A stretch of 64,000 nt of DNA, from assembly GCA_024734555.1 (NCBI GenBank), contig JANPWX010020199.1, positions 3,939,401 through 4,003,400 of the forward strand, in the 5' to 3' direction. Every line of letters begins with the position of its first letter. Position 1 is the first letter of the stretch. Under the pieces are notes generated by a model. That model made no database searches. It had not been told where the DNA came from and worked only from the letters and a program-made list of their open reading frames with translations. Position numbers and translations under genes: made by a program. This DNA comes from Trochalopteron elliotii. Taxonomy: Eukaryota; Chordata; Aves; Passeriformes; Leiothrichidae. Shown in pieces: positions 38,011 through 46,885 of this stretch.

Positions 38011-38163
38011 CTCATGCATATCAATAGCCGTGTGTACTCGAGGTTTCTCATGACATCATCATTACCTTGGTCTCCTGCGGTCCAGGACCTCTGACCTTGC
38101 CGGGCTGGTCCGCATTTTGGCACTGAAAGCCCTGCAATGACGGCCCTTTTCTCCCTCTTTCAG
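38011..38163 (+). promoter_or_regulatory. Site-dense block ending in a splice acceptor
   Basis: This short block holds CATATCAATAG (ONECUT-like when reversed), TGACATCATCA (ATF/AP-1-like) and TGACCTTG (a nuclear receptor half site of ERR type). It ends in the pyrimidine tract CCCTTTTCTCCCTCTTTCAG, an excellent + strand 3' splice site with AG at 38162-38163. The factor assignments are motif guesses. The splice acceptor is the most secure element. Confidence 0.5.
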
Positions 38164-38794
38164 ACCGGGGGCAACAGCAGCCGGCAGGACCGCCGTCTTC
38201 TCCCCAGCTCTAGGAGCTTCGAGAAGGAGAATCTCTCCCCTCTAAAATACACACTCAGGCAAGATATTTGCAATCAAGCTGCCACCATTTGGCAAAGAGC
38301 TCCATGCCGTGCGTAATCTAAGGGGATCAGGAGCCGCATCCCGGAATCATCTTGTTACTTCCTACTGGAATGGATTTTCCCAACCTTCTTCTTCCTCCTT
38401 ACACTGCCCTGGAAATTGCCGAAGGCTTTTCATCTTTCTAGAGGCTAAGGAGTCTTTCGCGAAAACGAAGCGATTTACAATGCAAATGGAGGCCTGTAAA
38501 AGGATGGATGCTCCTCTCTCTTAAAGCAGCTTGAAGCAACTTAACAACTGGTTTTATTTTCTGGTATTAACATACGAATCGTTGGCTATCCCTGCCGGAA
38601 ATTACTGGCTGAAACGAAAAGTTCGGAATAAACTTTGAAGGCAAGGAATCCCTTTTGGAAGTTATTAGCTGCACATACATACAGACATACTTACATAAAC
38701 GGATGACATTTTAAAGCAGCACTAGTGCTCTTGGAGGAAAAAGCATGTTTTCCAGAAAGGATCTGGATTGTAGAAGGACGGGGGTGAAGGGGGG

Positions 38795-38845
38795 AAATAA
38801 AAAATAAAATTAAAAAAAAAATATATTAAAAATTAAAAAAAAAAA
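38795..38845. repeat. A/T-rich low-complexity tract beside pre-mir-9-2
   Basis: About 51 bases of A with scattered T, ending eight bases before the microRNA precursor. It would stay single-stranded in the primary transcript. Confidence 0.9.
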
Positions 38846-38868
38846 GCGTTGAGGGAAGCGAGTTGTTA

Positions 38869-38891
38869 TCTTTGGTTATCTAGCTGTATGA
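38869..38891 (+). ncRNA. MIR9-2: mature miR-9-5p
   Basis: A 23-base mature sequence identical, from memory, to animal miR-9-5p, with seed CTTTGGT at bases 2-8. It is the dominant arm in brain. Confidence 0.98.
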
Positions 38892-38905
38892 GTGTTTTGG
38901 TCTTC

Positions 38906-38927
38906 ATAAAGCTAGATAACCGAAAGT
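38906..38927 (+). ncRNA. MIR9-2: mature miR-9-3p (miR-9*)
   Basis: A 22-base 3p arm starting ATAAAGCTAG, identical from memory to vertebrate miR-9-3p. In mammals this arm targets the REST co-factor CoREST. Confidence 0.97.
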
Positions 38928-39343
38928 AAAAACTCCTTCAAGATCATCGTACAGCGTGTGAAAATGAAAGACTGCTGCGAGAGACAGTAAAAATTGAAAA
39001 CGGTCAGGAATGCTCATTGAATCTAACATTTTTACAGCTGAAGTTGAGACTGGAGGAAATTAAATAGCATACTTATTCCAAAACATGAAGCTGTCGCATG
39101 GCACAGAATGGATATTCACCCGCTGGTGAGAGAACACTGTACTGATGGTAAACAACGTATGTGCAGCTATTGCTCTTGAATAAATAAAGAGAAACCCAGA
39201 AGAGTCAACGTTAAACCTGACTAACAGGAGATATGTATATATGTATATAAAATTTTTTTCTATTAGAGACCTAATGCTGAATTTCATTTTGCAAAGTGAT
39301 TCATTCCAATGAAATGGCCTTAAAAATAAAGCTGGTAGCTGGT

Positions 39344-39440
39344 GATGATGAAGATGGTGGTGATGATGATACAGAGCTGACTAGTGAACTGAGGAAATAA
39401 ACCTCCAAATACAACAACAACAACAACAGCAACAGCAACA
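39344..39440. repeat. (GAT/GGT)n then (CAA)n microsatellites
   Basis: GATGATGATGAAGATGGTGG-type units at 39344-39370, and CAACAACAACAACAACAGCA-type units at 39411-39440, downstream of mir-9-2. Confidence 0.85.
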
Positions 39441-39515
39441 AAGCAGCAAACCAACCCAAAACCTGTCTGTGTGCATCTGAGACAAAGCATGGAGGTTTAT
39501 TTTCGAATCGTATGA

Positions 39516-39845
39516 ATGCAGGCTTTCAGAAAAAGTTTATACCGAAGTGCAGACAAGCTTAATCATTTATATCTACTTAGAACTCGGCGGAGCTGCACAA
39601 AGATGGAGAAAAAAGTAATGGCCGATTTTTATTCCTCTATTCAAGACGTGAACATAGATGCTTCTCTGTTTCGAGAGGGTTTCCTTGAGGAAGCTACTGA
39701 AGCAGAAAGACATGATGGAGACGAGATCGCCTCCCCCCATCAAAGAGTGAAAAAATGTTCTATGCCTTGCTCTGCACCTAGCATTGGAAATGAAAGTGAC
39801 ATTTACTCCAAAACCCACGTGTGCGCCTACTCTCTTTTTGTTTAA
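39516..39845 (+). other. 109-codon open frame downstream of mir-9-2, status uncertain
   Basis: An ATG-initiated frame that does not depend on a repeat or extreme composition. An internal ATG at 39603 (codon 30) is in strong Kozak context (A at -3, G at +4) and would give an 80-residue product rich in Asp/Glu with a Cys-containing middle (KKCSMPCSAP). No signal peptide, membrane segment or known domain is visible. It lies beyond the proposed poly(A) site, so it would be in the host RNA only if transcripts read further. A frame of this size can arise by chance, so I do not call it a gene. Confidence 0.2.
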
Positions 39846-40099
39846 GGATGATCAGGTCTATCCTGGAAACAGCTCTGGCATCCCATACCGAAATAATTAG
39901 GACGTATATAGACCTGACAAAAACACGGGGAGGAAGGGGGGCGGGGGGAGGGGAGGAGGTGGAGAAGCGAAGTGTCTGTCTTGCCTAATTGATTCCGTTA
40001 AACGCCGTGCCGGAGATGTGAACGGCCGGGCGCTCTCATTCCCACGCTCGGGGCAAATGGCAGCTCCGTGCCCCGGCGGTCGGTGACAGACAGCCCGGC

Positions 40100-40123
40100 G
40101 GGGGCCGGGGCCGGGGCCGGGGG
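40100..40123 (+). repeat. GGGGCC repeat, quadruplex-capable
   Basis: Four G runs (5, 4, 4 and 5 bases) separated by CC, a classic G-quadruplex pattern with two-base loops on the + strand. Confidence 0.9.
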
Positions 40124-40204
40124 AGCCCACCGCCGGCACCCGCCAGAGCATTTCCCACCCGCTGCCATCCCAGACTAAGGGACAGGGCTGCGGAACACGC
40201 CTGC

Positions 40205-40288
40205 TTCCCCCGAGACCTCCGCGGGAGAAGGGAGGAACTTGCGCCCGGGCGGAACTTGCGCCCTTCTCCTGCGGAGGTCGAGGGGGGA
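40205..40288. repeat. Long inverted repeat (28-position stem, 28-base loop)
   Basis: The arms 40205-40232 and 40261-40288 pair over 28 positions with only two mismatches (an A-G/G-A tandem) and two G-T wobbles. The core blocks are CCCCC/GGGGG, ACCTCCGC/GCGGAGGT and GGAGAAGGG/CCCTTCTCC. The loop contains GGAACTTGCGCCC (40234-40246), repeated at 40251-40263, the second copy running into the right arm. Function unknown. Confidence 0.85.
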
Positions 40289-41050
40289 CGCAGATTTTGG
40301 TCCCGATGGAGGAGAAGGTCAGGGCAGGCGTGTCGGGGTGCAAACAGTCCTGTGTTTTTAACAAATATTATCTTTATAATTACGACGGCTTAGGCGCCTC
40401 TCGCAGGGAAACTGAGAGGGATTCATTGTTCCAAGGTAACATGTTTACTTTTGGACTTGACCTAAACGTCCAGAGGCACGCTGGAATGTGATGCTGAGTT
40501 AGTAACCGAACGTTCTCCATGGCAGATTAAAATTAGATCAGCGATAAGGAAATGGGGCTCAGCCGTCTCCATCCGTCTGGGGCAAAACCTTTGCGCGCCG
40601 CTTTTTCTAATTATTTAATTTTATTTTGTATTTTACTTTGTTTTTGAACTGCTTATAAAAAACCCATTGTATTGGGGCTTATAGTGGGAATATTAATCTT
40701 CACGCCACACACTGCGCTGTGAGAAGGATGGAACAAGGAGCTAGCCAGTGCGTTCTGGAAGCAGCAGGCATACCGTGTAGCTAAACCAAAGAATTTTGCC
40801 TCAAAAGTTACCGTATGCTCTCTGTAGCTGTTATAAGTAGCCTTAGTTTCGGCCGGAGGGTCCTGCCCGGTGGCTGCCGGCAGTGCCGGCCGAAACCCCG
40901 GCCAGGCTCTTCAGAGGTTAAACCTCCGTTTTGGCTGCTCTAAGTGTGCTCAAAGTTTATGGCTGCAGCGCCCGGCGAGGGGGGCTGTGTTTATTTACAT
41001 CGGAGCCCTGTTCGAGCAACCGGGCTTTGACTGCGGAGCGCCTGCCTCTC

Positions 41051-44000
41051 ATTTAACTGCTTGTCTGGAGATACTGTTTACCTACAGCCATTGTCTACTA
41101 CAGTTAACATTTACATGACAAAGTACGCGGTCTTCTTTCTCAACGAGCCTCAATTAAGGCGATAAGCTGTTTTCTGGGGAAACCCCTTGTTTACTTAGGC
41201 ATGAATGGGGTCAATTTACTTAAGCTGTTGCTTGTGTCTTCGTCTTCGGTGTAAATTTGCGAAGGAAAACAGCAGAGAAAAATAGCAGCATTATAATCTC
41301 GTGTCTACCATTGTCATCTTAAAATGCTTAGTACCTTAATAATGTCATGTGATTATCAATCAATAAAATATGATTGGCTATTATGGCTATTACTACTATT
41401 ACTGATCCTTCCCTTCTTTGGGAGCATAGACCCATTTCTCTGGATCTTTTCTCCTACACAGTAAACTTCTGACTCGGAGAAAGAGAGCATGTGGAAATGT
41501 GGTAGCAGGCACTCATTTTTTTACTTTAACAGGCTCATGTAGCAAATAACTAGGAAAGGTAATCCTTCCCTAGGATCATCTACCTGTTCGATGTTGTTCC
41601 TTCAAAGTTTGTGTGGAAAATAAAGTCAATCTATCAGACAAAGAAAAAGCTTTATGTAACGGGAAGTGAAACTGAACCCAAAAAGTTGAACTATCAGTGG
41701 GCAGTTCTCTCCAAGCCCGTTTTAGCACCGGAGGAGACCGGATCAAGTTTATTTAGCATACCAGCGTATTGTAAAACAGTTGGAAGGTAGTTGCAGGTTG
41801 TGTGAGTATGCATGTTAACTAGCAGGGACTGGGGCTTATCCTTTGTGAAAAGAGAACAGCAGATTGCTGTGCAAGGCCAATGTTAAAAAGGCAGCTGAAT
41901 TTAACACCATCTGGAAGAAAAGATCCCTTCACGACTTTCTCACACCGTCAGACAAAACTAGTGTCTCTTGTTCCGAGCCCTTGTCTGCGCAACCATACAA
42001 TACTGAGTCATTATACTTTTGCTGAGAGAAAATTTGAGAACACAATATGGGTAACTGGTGAATGACCAAGTTTCATTATGCCCGCTTAAGTCGATTGAAA
42101 TCTACGTCTAGAGCTATGAATGGCAGCATTGTTTTCCTCAACGGGGCTGTACTAAATGTCAGCACAGTGTAAAGAAAAACTTGAAGTCTGCAAATAACTT
42201 ACCAGATCTCAATTATAATATTTTCCCACACTAGAACTAATATCATTGCTACTGCCTACAATGCATGAAATACAACAAAAAAAGGCATTGGAAAAAAATT
42301 AGTTCATTTACAAGTTACTTTAGCCAGACAAACACTTTAATTTTCTTAAAATGAGTTCAGCATATTGAGTTGGATAAGCATTTCCTGAAAATTTCAAGCA
42401 ACCAAACTTATTCTTATGAAATTTTAAAAATAAATTGTGGAAACTGACTTGTATTCAGCAACTGTTTTAACCTTCCAGCTTGGGACTGATAAAATATTAG
42501 TAGAGGTACTTTACACTAAATAGATCCCTTTTTCTGAGTCTAGCAGATGATTTCTTCTTTAATATTTAGCAGAAATTACACAAGCAAAGCAATGGGAAGT
42601 ATATTTCTTCAGGTGTTGGATGAAATCCATCTCAGTGTTGTCGCAGGTACCAGAAGGAGAGTTTCCAATTCTCTCAGTTTCTAACTACTGCTTTTTTACC
42701 CTCCCTTTATAATGGTTTCTGTTATGAGTGCTGTTCAGGCCAGTCCTCTGCTTAGGGTTCATGCACAGTGCAGACCATGAAACAGTTCAAAGTCATGGTG
42801 AAGAGTTAGTTGTGTGTGCTTTGTTAGAATGTCTGTGTTTTAAGCCTAAGTGACCACGATTCTGCCTGCCCTTCATAAATCACGGTACAATTCCCGGCAT
42901 AAAAACTTGAAAGGATGAGCAACTACCCTTGTGCTGAGTAACACATCCCTTCCGCAGTTCCACTGGCTGCATTTCTCAGCAGTTCCATCGCTGCAGCCCT
43001 GGACACGGGGAATGCTGGTGCATGTGCCAGGCAGAGGACTGGTGGAGTAACTGAGCAGGCATTGGTGCTAGATAAATTCTTTTCTGACTTTCTAATGCAA
43101 CCACTCGTGAATGAGGGGTCGCTGAAGCCATCTGGATCTGAAACAGAAGCAGGGCAACACAGGCAGGTGATGGGGGGGTTTAAAGAGAAGCCAGTCCTTC
43201 ACCAGTCCCCTGCCTGCTGTACAAATCCTGGCAGCTGTTGGAGGAGGGAGTTCCTTTCACCTACCAAAGAAGAGTTGTTTGTATGAATGGACATATTCAT
43301 GTGCACACCTCCCCTTTCCTGAAGTTGCCATTAATATGCAATAGCATGGGGTTGGTTCATTATTTTTTGTTTCAATTAAAATTGGTGTTGTGAAAAATTT
43401 CATTTTGGAGAGAAGCCAAGGGCACACTCCCTGTTAGACCAGGTCCCTCCCTTCCCATGTGAATTAAAAATTGTTTTCTGATTTCCTTTGGCTAGAAGGA
43501 GGGGTATATGTGCATAGCTGTGCCACAGAGATGCGATTTTAAAAGGCCATTTTAATTTTTAAAGCATACACCACTTCCAGAGATTGTTCGCCCTGCAGTG
43601 AGCACATTTATTACCCGTTACATCCTCCATTATTTTAATTTAGAAGCAAGAAAATGTCAGACTTTGACGATTAGATTTCCTATTTAAACAGCAAGTGAAT
43701 GAGGTGAATATTTTAGGGCATTTCTTATCGCCCTTTCTGGGAGTGAGAAAAAAGGAGAAAGGAGCCCTTTGGCTGTGCGGTTGCTTGTAAATAATATCCT
43801 GTTTTGTTCCTCCTGAAGCTCTCACTTGCGTATAAACACATAATTATAGACATACGCTTGTGTATGTATACATGTATATCCATAGCTGGCGGTGTAAAGC
43901 TGTTGTGGCCCTGTCTGGATCAGAGTCTGACATGGATGAACTTGTGCCGTTCACTTTTTTGCCGTCCACAAATCAAGTCATCACTGAGTCTGACACCAAG

Positions 44001-44159
44001 CTGTGCATCCTGATTTTAGGGACGTGTGCCGTAATGCATCGGAAAAGAAATGTGGTGTTCAGCCTGTGTCTTTAAATCTAATGCTCAAAAAGCTATTTCC
44101 CCCCCTAATTCCGTACAGCTAATGCTAATCCATGCTTGAGGGGGTGGGGAAAGGAGAGG
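41051..44159. other. Gene-free region, partly conserved-looking
   Basis: No gene. The segment around 41100-41420 has dense homeodomain/PBX-like sites such as TGATTATCAATCAATAAA (41350-41367) and an inverted CCAAT box, and may be a conserved noncoding element. The rest is unremarkable. Confidence 0.4.
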
Positions 44160-44314
44160 AGAGGGGACGGAAATTCCCCTGGCAAATGAGAAGGCTGCGC
44201 TCCACCCGCGGGTTCCCTGCCAGGCCGCACGTCCCTCCATGGCTCCCCAAGCCGATCCTGCCGGTTCGAAGCCCAAGCCACCGACCCAGATCCGCAGCGG
44301 CGACCCCGAAGAGC

Positions 44315-44392
44315 ATTCCCAAGGCCCGCAGCATCCTCAAGGCCCGCGGCAGCCCCAAGGCCCCCGGCATCCCCAGGACCCGCAGCCTCAGC
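44315..44392. repeat. 18-bp minisatellite, about four copies
   Basis: Units built on AAGGCCCGCAGCATCCTC start at 44321, 44339, 44357 and (diverged) 44375. Because the unit is a multiple of three, all frames through it stay open. Confidence 0.85.
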
Positions 44393-44786
44393 CCAGCCGA
44401 GGGGATGCCGCGGTCCAGTCGCCGGGCTCCGCTCCCGCTGCGCGGCGGTCGCTCTGATTGGAGTTTCCCGGGAGACCGGTGGCGGCGCGCATGAGATGGA
44501 GCGGGATGCGGCGGGATGCGCTGTGTGTGGCTCTGTGCCTCTCCTTTTCCCGCTAGTACCCGGCCGGTACCCACCACGCCCAGCCTCATCGTCCGTGTCC
44601 TCTCCCCGGCCGCGGGGCTGTCTTGCCGCTGTTAATTTTCATAAGCGGTGGCCTCTAATTAGCGCCGCCGGCTGAGGAGTCGCCCGTGGCCGCAGCCAGC
44701 GCCCTCCTTCCCCCCCGTTGCCGAGTAACTGAGTTATAATCGGGACTGATCCGCCGAGCCGGTGCGCTCCTCGAGGAGAGAGATTC

Positions 44787-44857
44787 CAAAACAAACAAAC
44801 AAACAAACGAACGAACGAACGAACGAACGAACGAACGAACGAACAAACAAACAAACA
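44787..44857. repeat. (AAAC)n-(GAAC)n-(AAAC)n compound microsatellite
   Basis: Pure GAAC units are nested between AAAC units, as if one A-to-G variant had expanded in the middle of the array. Confidence 0.95.
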
Positions 44858-44893
44858 GGTTCCAGGCCTTAAGCAGTTACTAAAGCCGGTTAA

Positions 44894-44901
44894 TGACGTC
44901 A
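44894..44901. promoter_or_regulatory. Full palindromic CRE (TGACGTCA)
   Basis: An exact CREB/ATF consensus, followed at once by TGCATGGATATTTAAA, an octamer/homeodomain-like stretch. It is the second perfect CRE in the window. Confidence 0.5.
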
Positions 44902-45351
44902 TGCATGGATATTTAAACTTGTTGTGAGTTGCAGGAAGGATTAAGGAGAAATCATGCTGCGCGGGACTAAGGATACCATCTCGGCTCCGAGCACTGTCAG
45001 GTGCAGCTCTGCTGACTGCCCTGCTCCCCTCACGGCAGGGTCTCATCGCAGGAACCACTCTGCATACACCACTAAAAGGCCCTTTGGAGGGCACTGCAGT
45101 CACCTCATAGAGAAGGTGCTCTGCTGTTCGTTTAAAAATCCATAACCACCTGCCTCTGAAATTTCCGTGCCTGGCCTACACCATAAAAACACATTTTAGA
45201 AGTGATTAGTGCTAGAATGGTAAACACTTTTATTTCATGTAGGAAAAATCATGGGGTACATTGAGTTCAGGGCAAAACTCATTTTTCCCCTCTGGGTGTA
45301 GATGCTTTGTTGTCATATTTCTCAGTTCGTTCAGCTCCTACTGAAATCTGA

Positions 45352-45480
45352 AGCACAGAATCATAGAATGTCTTAAGTTGGAAGGGACCCACAGGGGTCA
45401 TTGAAGCCCAGCACCTGGAACTGCCCAGAACAGGCTCAAGATTCACACCACGAGTAACAGTGAATGGGTATTCACTCCTC
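45352..45480 (-). mobile_element. CR1 3'-end remnant
   Basis: AGCACAGAATCATAGAATGTC followed by AAGTTGGAAGGGACCCACAG is a reverse CR1 tail. The following CAGCACCTGGAACTGCCCAG and GATTCACACCACGAGTAACA suggest a different CR1 subfamily from the copy at 4.8 kb. Confidence 0.85.
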
Positions 45481-46299
45481 CTAAACACTGATGATTTAAA
45501 TATCTGTGCTGAAGTGTAGTGTGTGATAAGAACCCAGATCTTCTTTGCTTAATGACTGTTGTGGTTTTGATGGTACTGTGAGGTGCGTGAGCAAGGTTGC
45601 AGAAGGGAGAAAGATCAGCACATCAAGGTAATAAAGAAAGTAAAGAAACTGCCAGTCCACAGGAAACTGCTTAGCCTTTTGACCTCCAGTTTGTACCTCA
45701 GCATGGGGAAAGTAGGAGCCAGGTCAAAATGAACTTAAGTAAATGAATATGTGAGATAGTCAGCAGTTTGTCCTCTTTAGAGTCTTAGAAGAGTTTGTTG
45801 GGAAAAAATAATATTCTCTGCTTTGGGTCAAAACTTGGTAGGTCTGTCTTTGACTAAAAAAGGAGTAGCATTTCACCCTTTGAAAAACAACCCGTATAGT
45901 CTGAATGGGATAATTTTTCCTTCAGAATAAAGCCTGTGTCAATGAAAAGGGGCATGTAATAATTATTTAACTACAATTTTTAAAAATATCTCTCTGTTAA
46001 TGTCAGTTGACTGAAAGGGACATTAGCATAAAAAGTACTCCAGTGTCATTGTCATGTAGAATACTATCTTTAAGAAACAAGATTTTAAGGTCTAATAAAA
46101 TAATATAATTATCATCAGAATAACAGTACTAGTGTAATGTAATTGGAATCTAACTTGCAATAACTTTGTATGAGAAAGCTGGAGTCAGTAACAGAAAACC
46201 TGCACAGCAAGGATGGTATCACACATACGCAGTTTCCTCTCATCTAATACAGCAGCAGTTTCGGTAGATCAGAATAGGTAAAATTAATTTTGTTTTGTA

Positions 46300-46320
46300 T
46301 ATACATATATATATATATGA
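46300..46320. repeat. Short (TA)n run
   Basis: A TATATATATATATATGA run with one CA interruption upstream. Confidence 0.7.
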
Positions 46321-46829
46321 ATTAGTTATTTCCTATCAGAGAAAGCAATTGCTGATGTAGCATCTCAGAATTCACTCTAGGTGTGTAGGAGGGTACAGGC
46401 TGGTGGTGGTACAGGCTGAAACAGAGCCAGAGATAATCCTTCACTTTTTTTCCACATTAGAAAATTTTTTCAAAATTGACTACTTCTCTATGGCTGTAGT
46501 TGGTGTAAGCATACATTGCAGAGATTCTTCTTCAGCTGAATACTTGGGATTTTAAGTTAGCAATATTTTACCAGTGGACATAAATATATTGTTGGGAGAT
46601 TTAAAAATATTAATTTTATGTCTTCGTCTAAATTCCCATAATTCTCCATATATGGCTGGGGTCATATAATAGCTATGAAGATCCTCTTTTATAGAATGGA
46701 CACAATTGGCATATGCAAACTCATAACTTTGAGTCTGGAAACCTATGATCTGTGTCAGCATTTGTGCCATCATGAAGTGAGTTTACTATGTTCCATTGTA
46801 TCCATACACTCCAACTCATTTATCTCCCA

Positions 46830-46885
46830 AAGGCCTTTTCCAGCTTAGTTAGCTTTGTGCTTCTGTGATTCTGTGACCTCTGATG
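46830..46885 (+). mobile_element. CR1 3'-end remnant
   Basis: AAGGCCTTTTCCAGCTTAGT followed by TGCTTCTGTGATTCTGTGAC is a sense CR1 terminus with its octamer repeats. Confidence 0.8.

Larger units (their letters stand above)
38854..38940 (+). ncRNA. MIR9-2: pre-miR-9-2 microRNA precursor
   Basis: An 87-base hairpin that matches the vertebrate mir-9-2 precursor from memory along its whole length, with one loop difference from the human copy (TTTT where human has TAT plus T near 38894-38897). Both mature strands are intact. The lower stem pairs GAAG/CTTC and GAGTT/AACTC, and CATC (38945-38948) gives a CNNC processing motif 18 bases beyond the 3p end. A UG is present at 38850-38851 rather than at the usual -14 position. 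The stem and flanks distinguish it from mir-9-1 and mir-9-3. Drosha and Dicer process it to miR-9-5p and miR-9-3p, deeply conserved regulators of neural progenitor proliferation and neuronal differentiation; published targets include HES1, NR2E1 (TLX) and REST-complex components. It fixes the identity and strand of the locus. Confidence 0.98.
38164..39350 (+). ncRNA. Candidate mir-9-2-bearing exon of the host lncRNA (LINC00461-like)
   Basis: The segment opens at a strong acceptor (38162-38163), carries pre-mir-9-2 about 690 bases in, and is followed by poly(A) signals: AATAAA at 39179-39184, 39183-39188, 39325-39330 and 39396-39401. The 39325 signal has a GT-rich stretch right behind it (GGTAGCTGGTGATG and onward), which makes cleavage near 39350 reasonable. 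No long ATG frame is present before the hairpin, consistent with noncoding RNA. It also holds an exact POU octamer at 38480-38487. In mammals the host RNA is LINC00461, which has several starts and long isoforms. The exon ends here are inferred from signals only, and longer isoforms may read through. Confidence 0.5.
39920..41050 (+). promoter_or_regulatory. CpG island 7, downstream of mir-9-2
   Basis: Dense CpG at 39960-40330 and a weaker block at 40560-41050. It contains a G4-capable GGGGCC repeat and a long inverted repeat (both listed separately). An island this close downstream of the microRNA could be an alternative start for longer host isoforms or a Polycomb-type regulatory island. Confidence 0.5.
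44160..45000 (+). promoter_or_regulatory. CpG island 8
   Basis: A CpG-dense block about 5.5 kb downstream of mir-9-2, with an 18-bp minisatellite, an AAAC/GAAC microsatellite and a CRE 3' of it. It may be an alternative promoter of the host transcript or a separate regulatory element. Frames across it on both strands (for example 44132-44494 + and 44125-44589 -) are kept open by the 18-bp repeat and the GC content. Confidence 0.5.

Noticed and set aside
38309..38524. 71-codon frame just upstream of mir-9-2 as a possible pri-miRNA peptide
   Set aside because: It begins with GTG, and its first in-frame ATG leaves only a handful of codons.
37000..39000. Search for a canonical RE1 near mir-9-2
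   Set aside because: REST control of human miR-9-2 is reported, but no convincing RE1 was seen by eye in the islands. GAGCACTGTCAGGTGCAGC near 44990 has the two halves two bases too close.
44639..45103. Minus-strand frame with FVRS repeats
   Set aside because: Produced by the GAAC/AAAC microsatellite; no coding features on either side.
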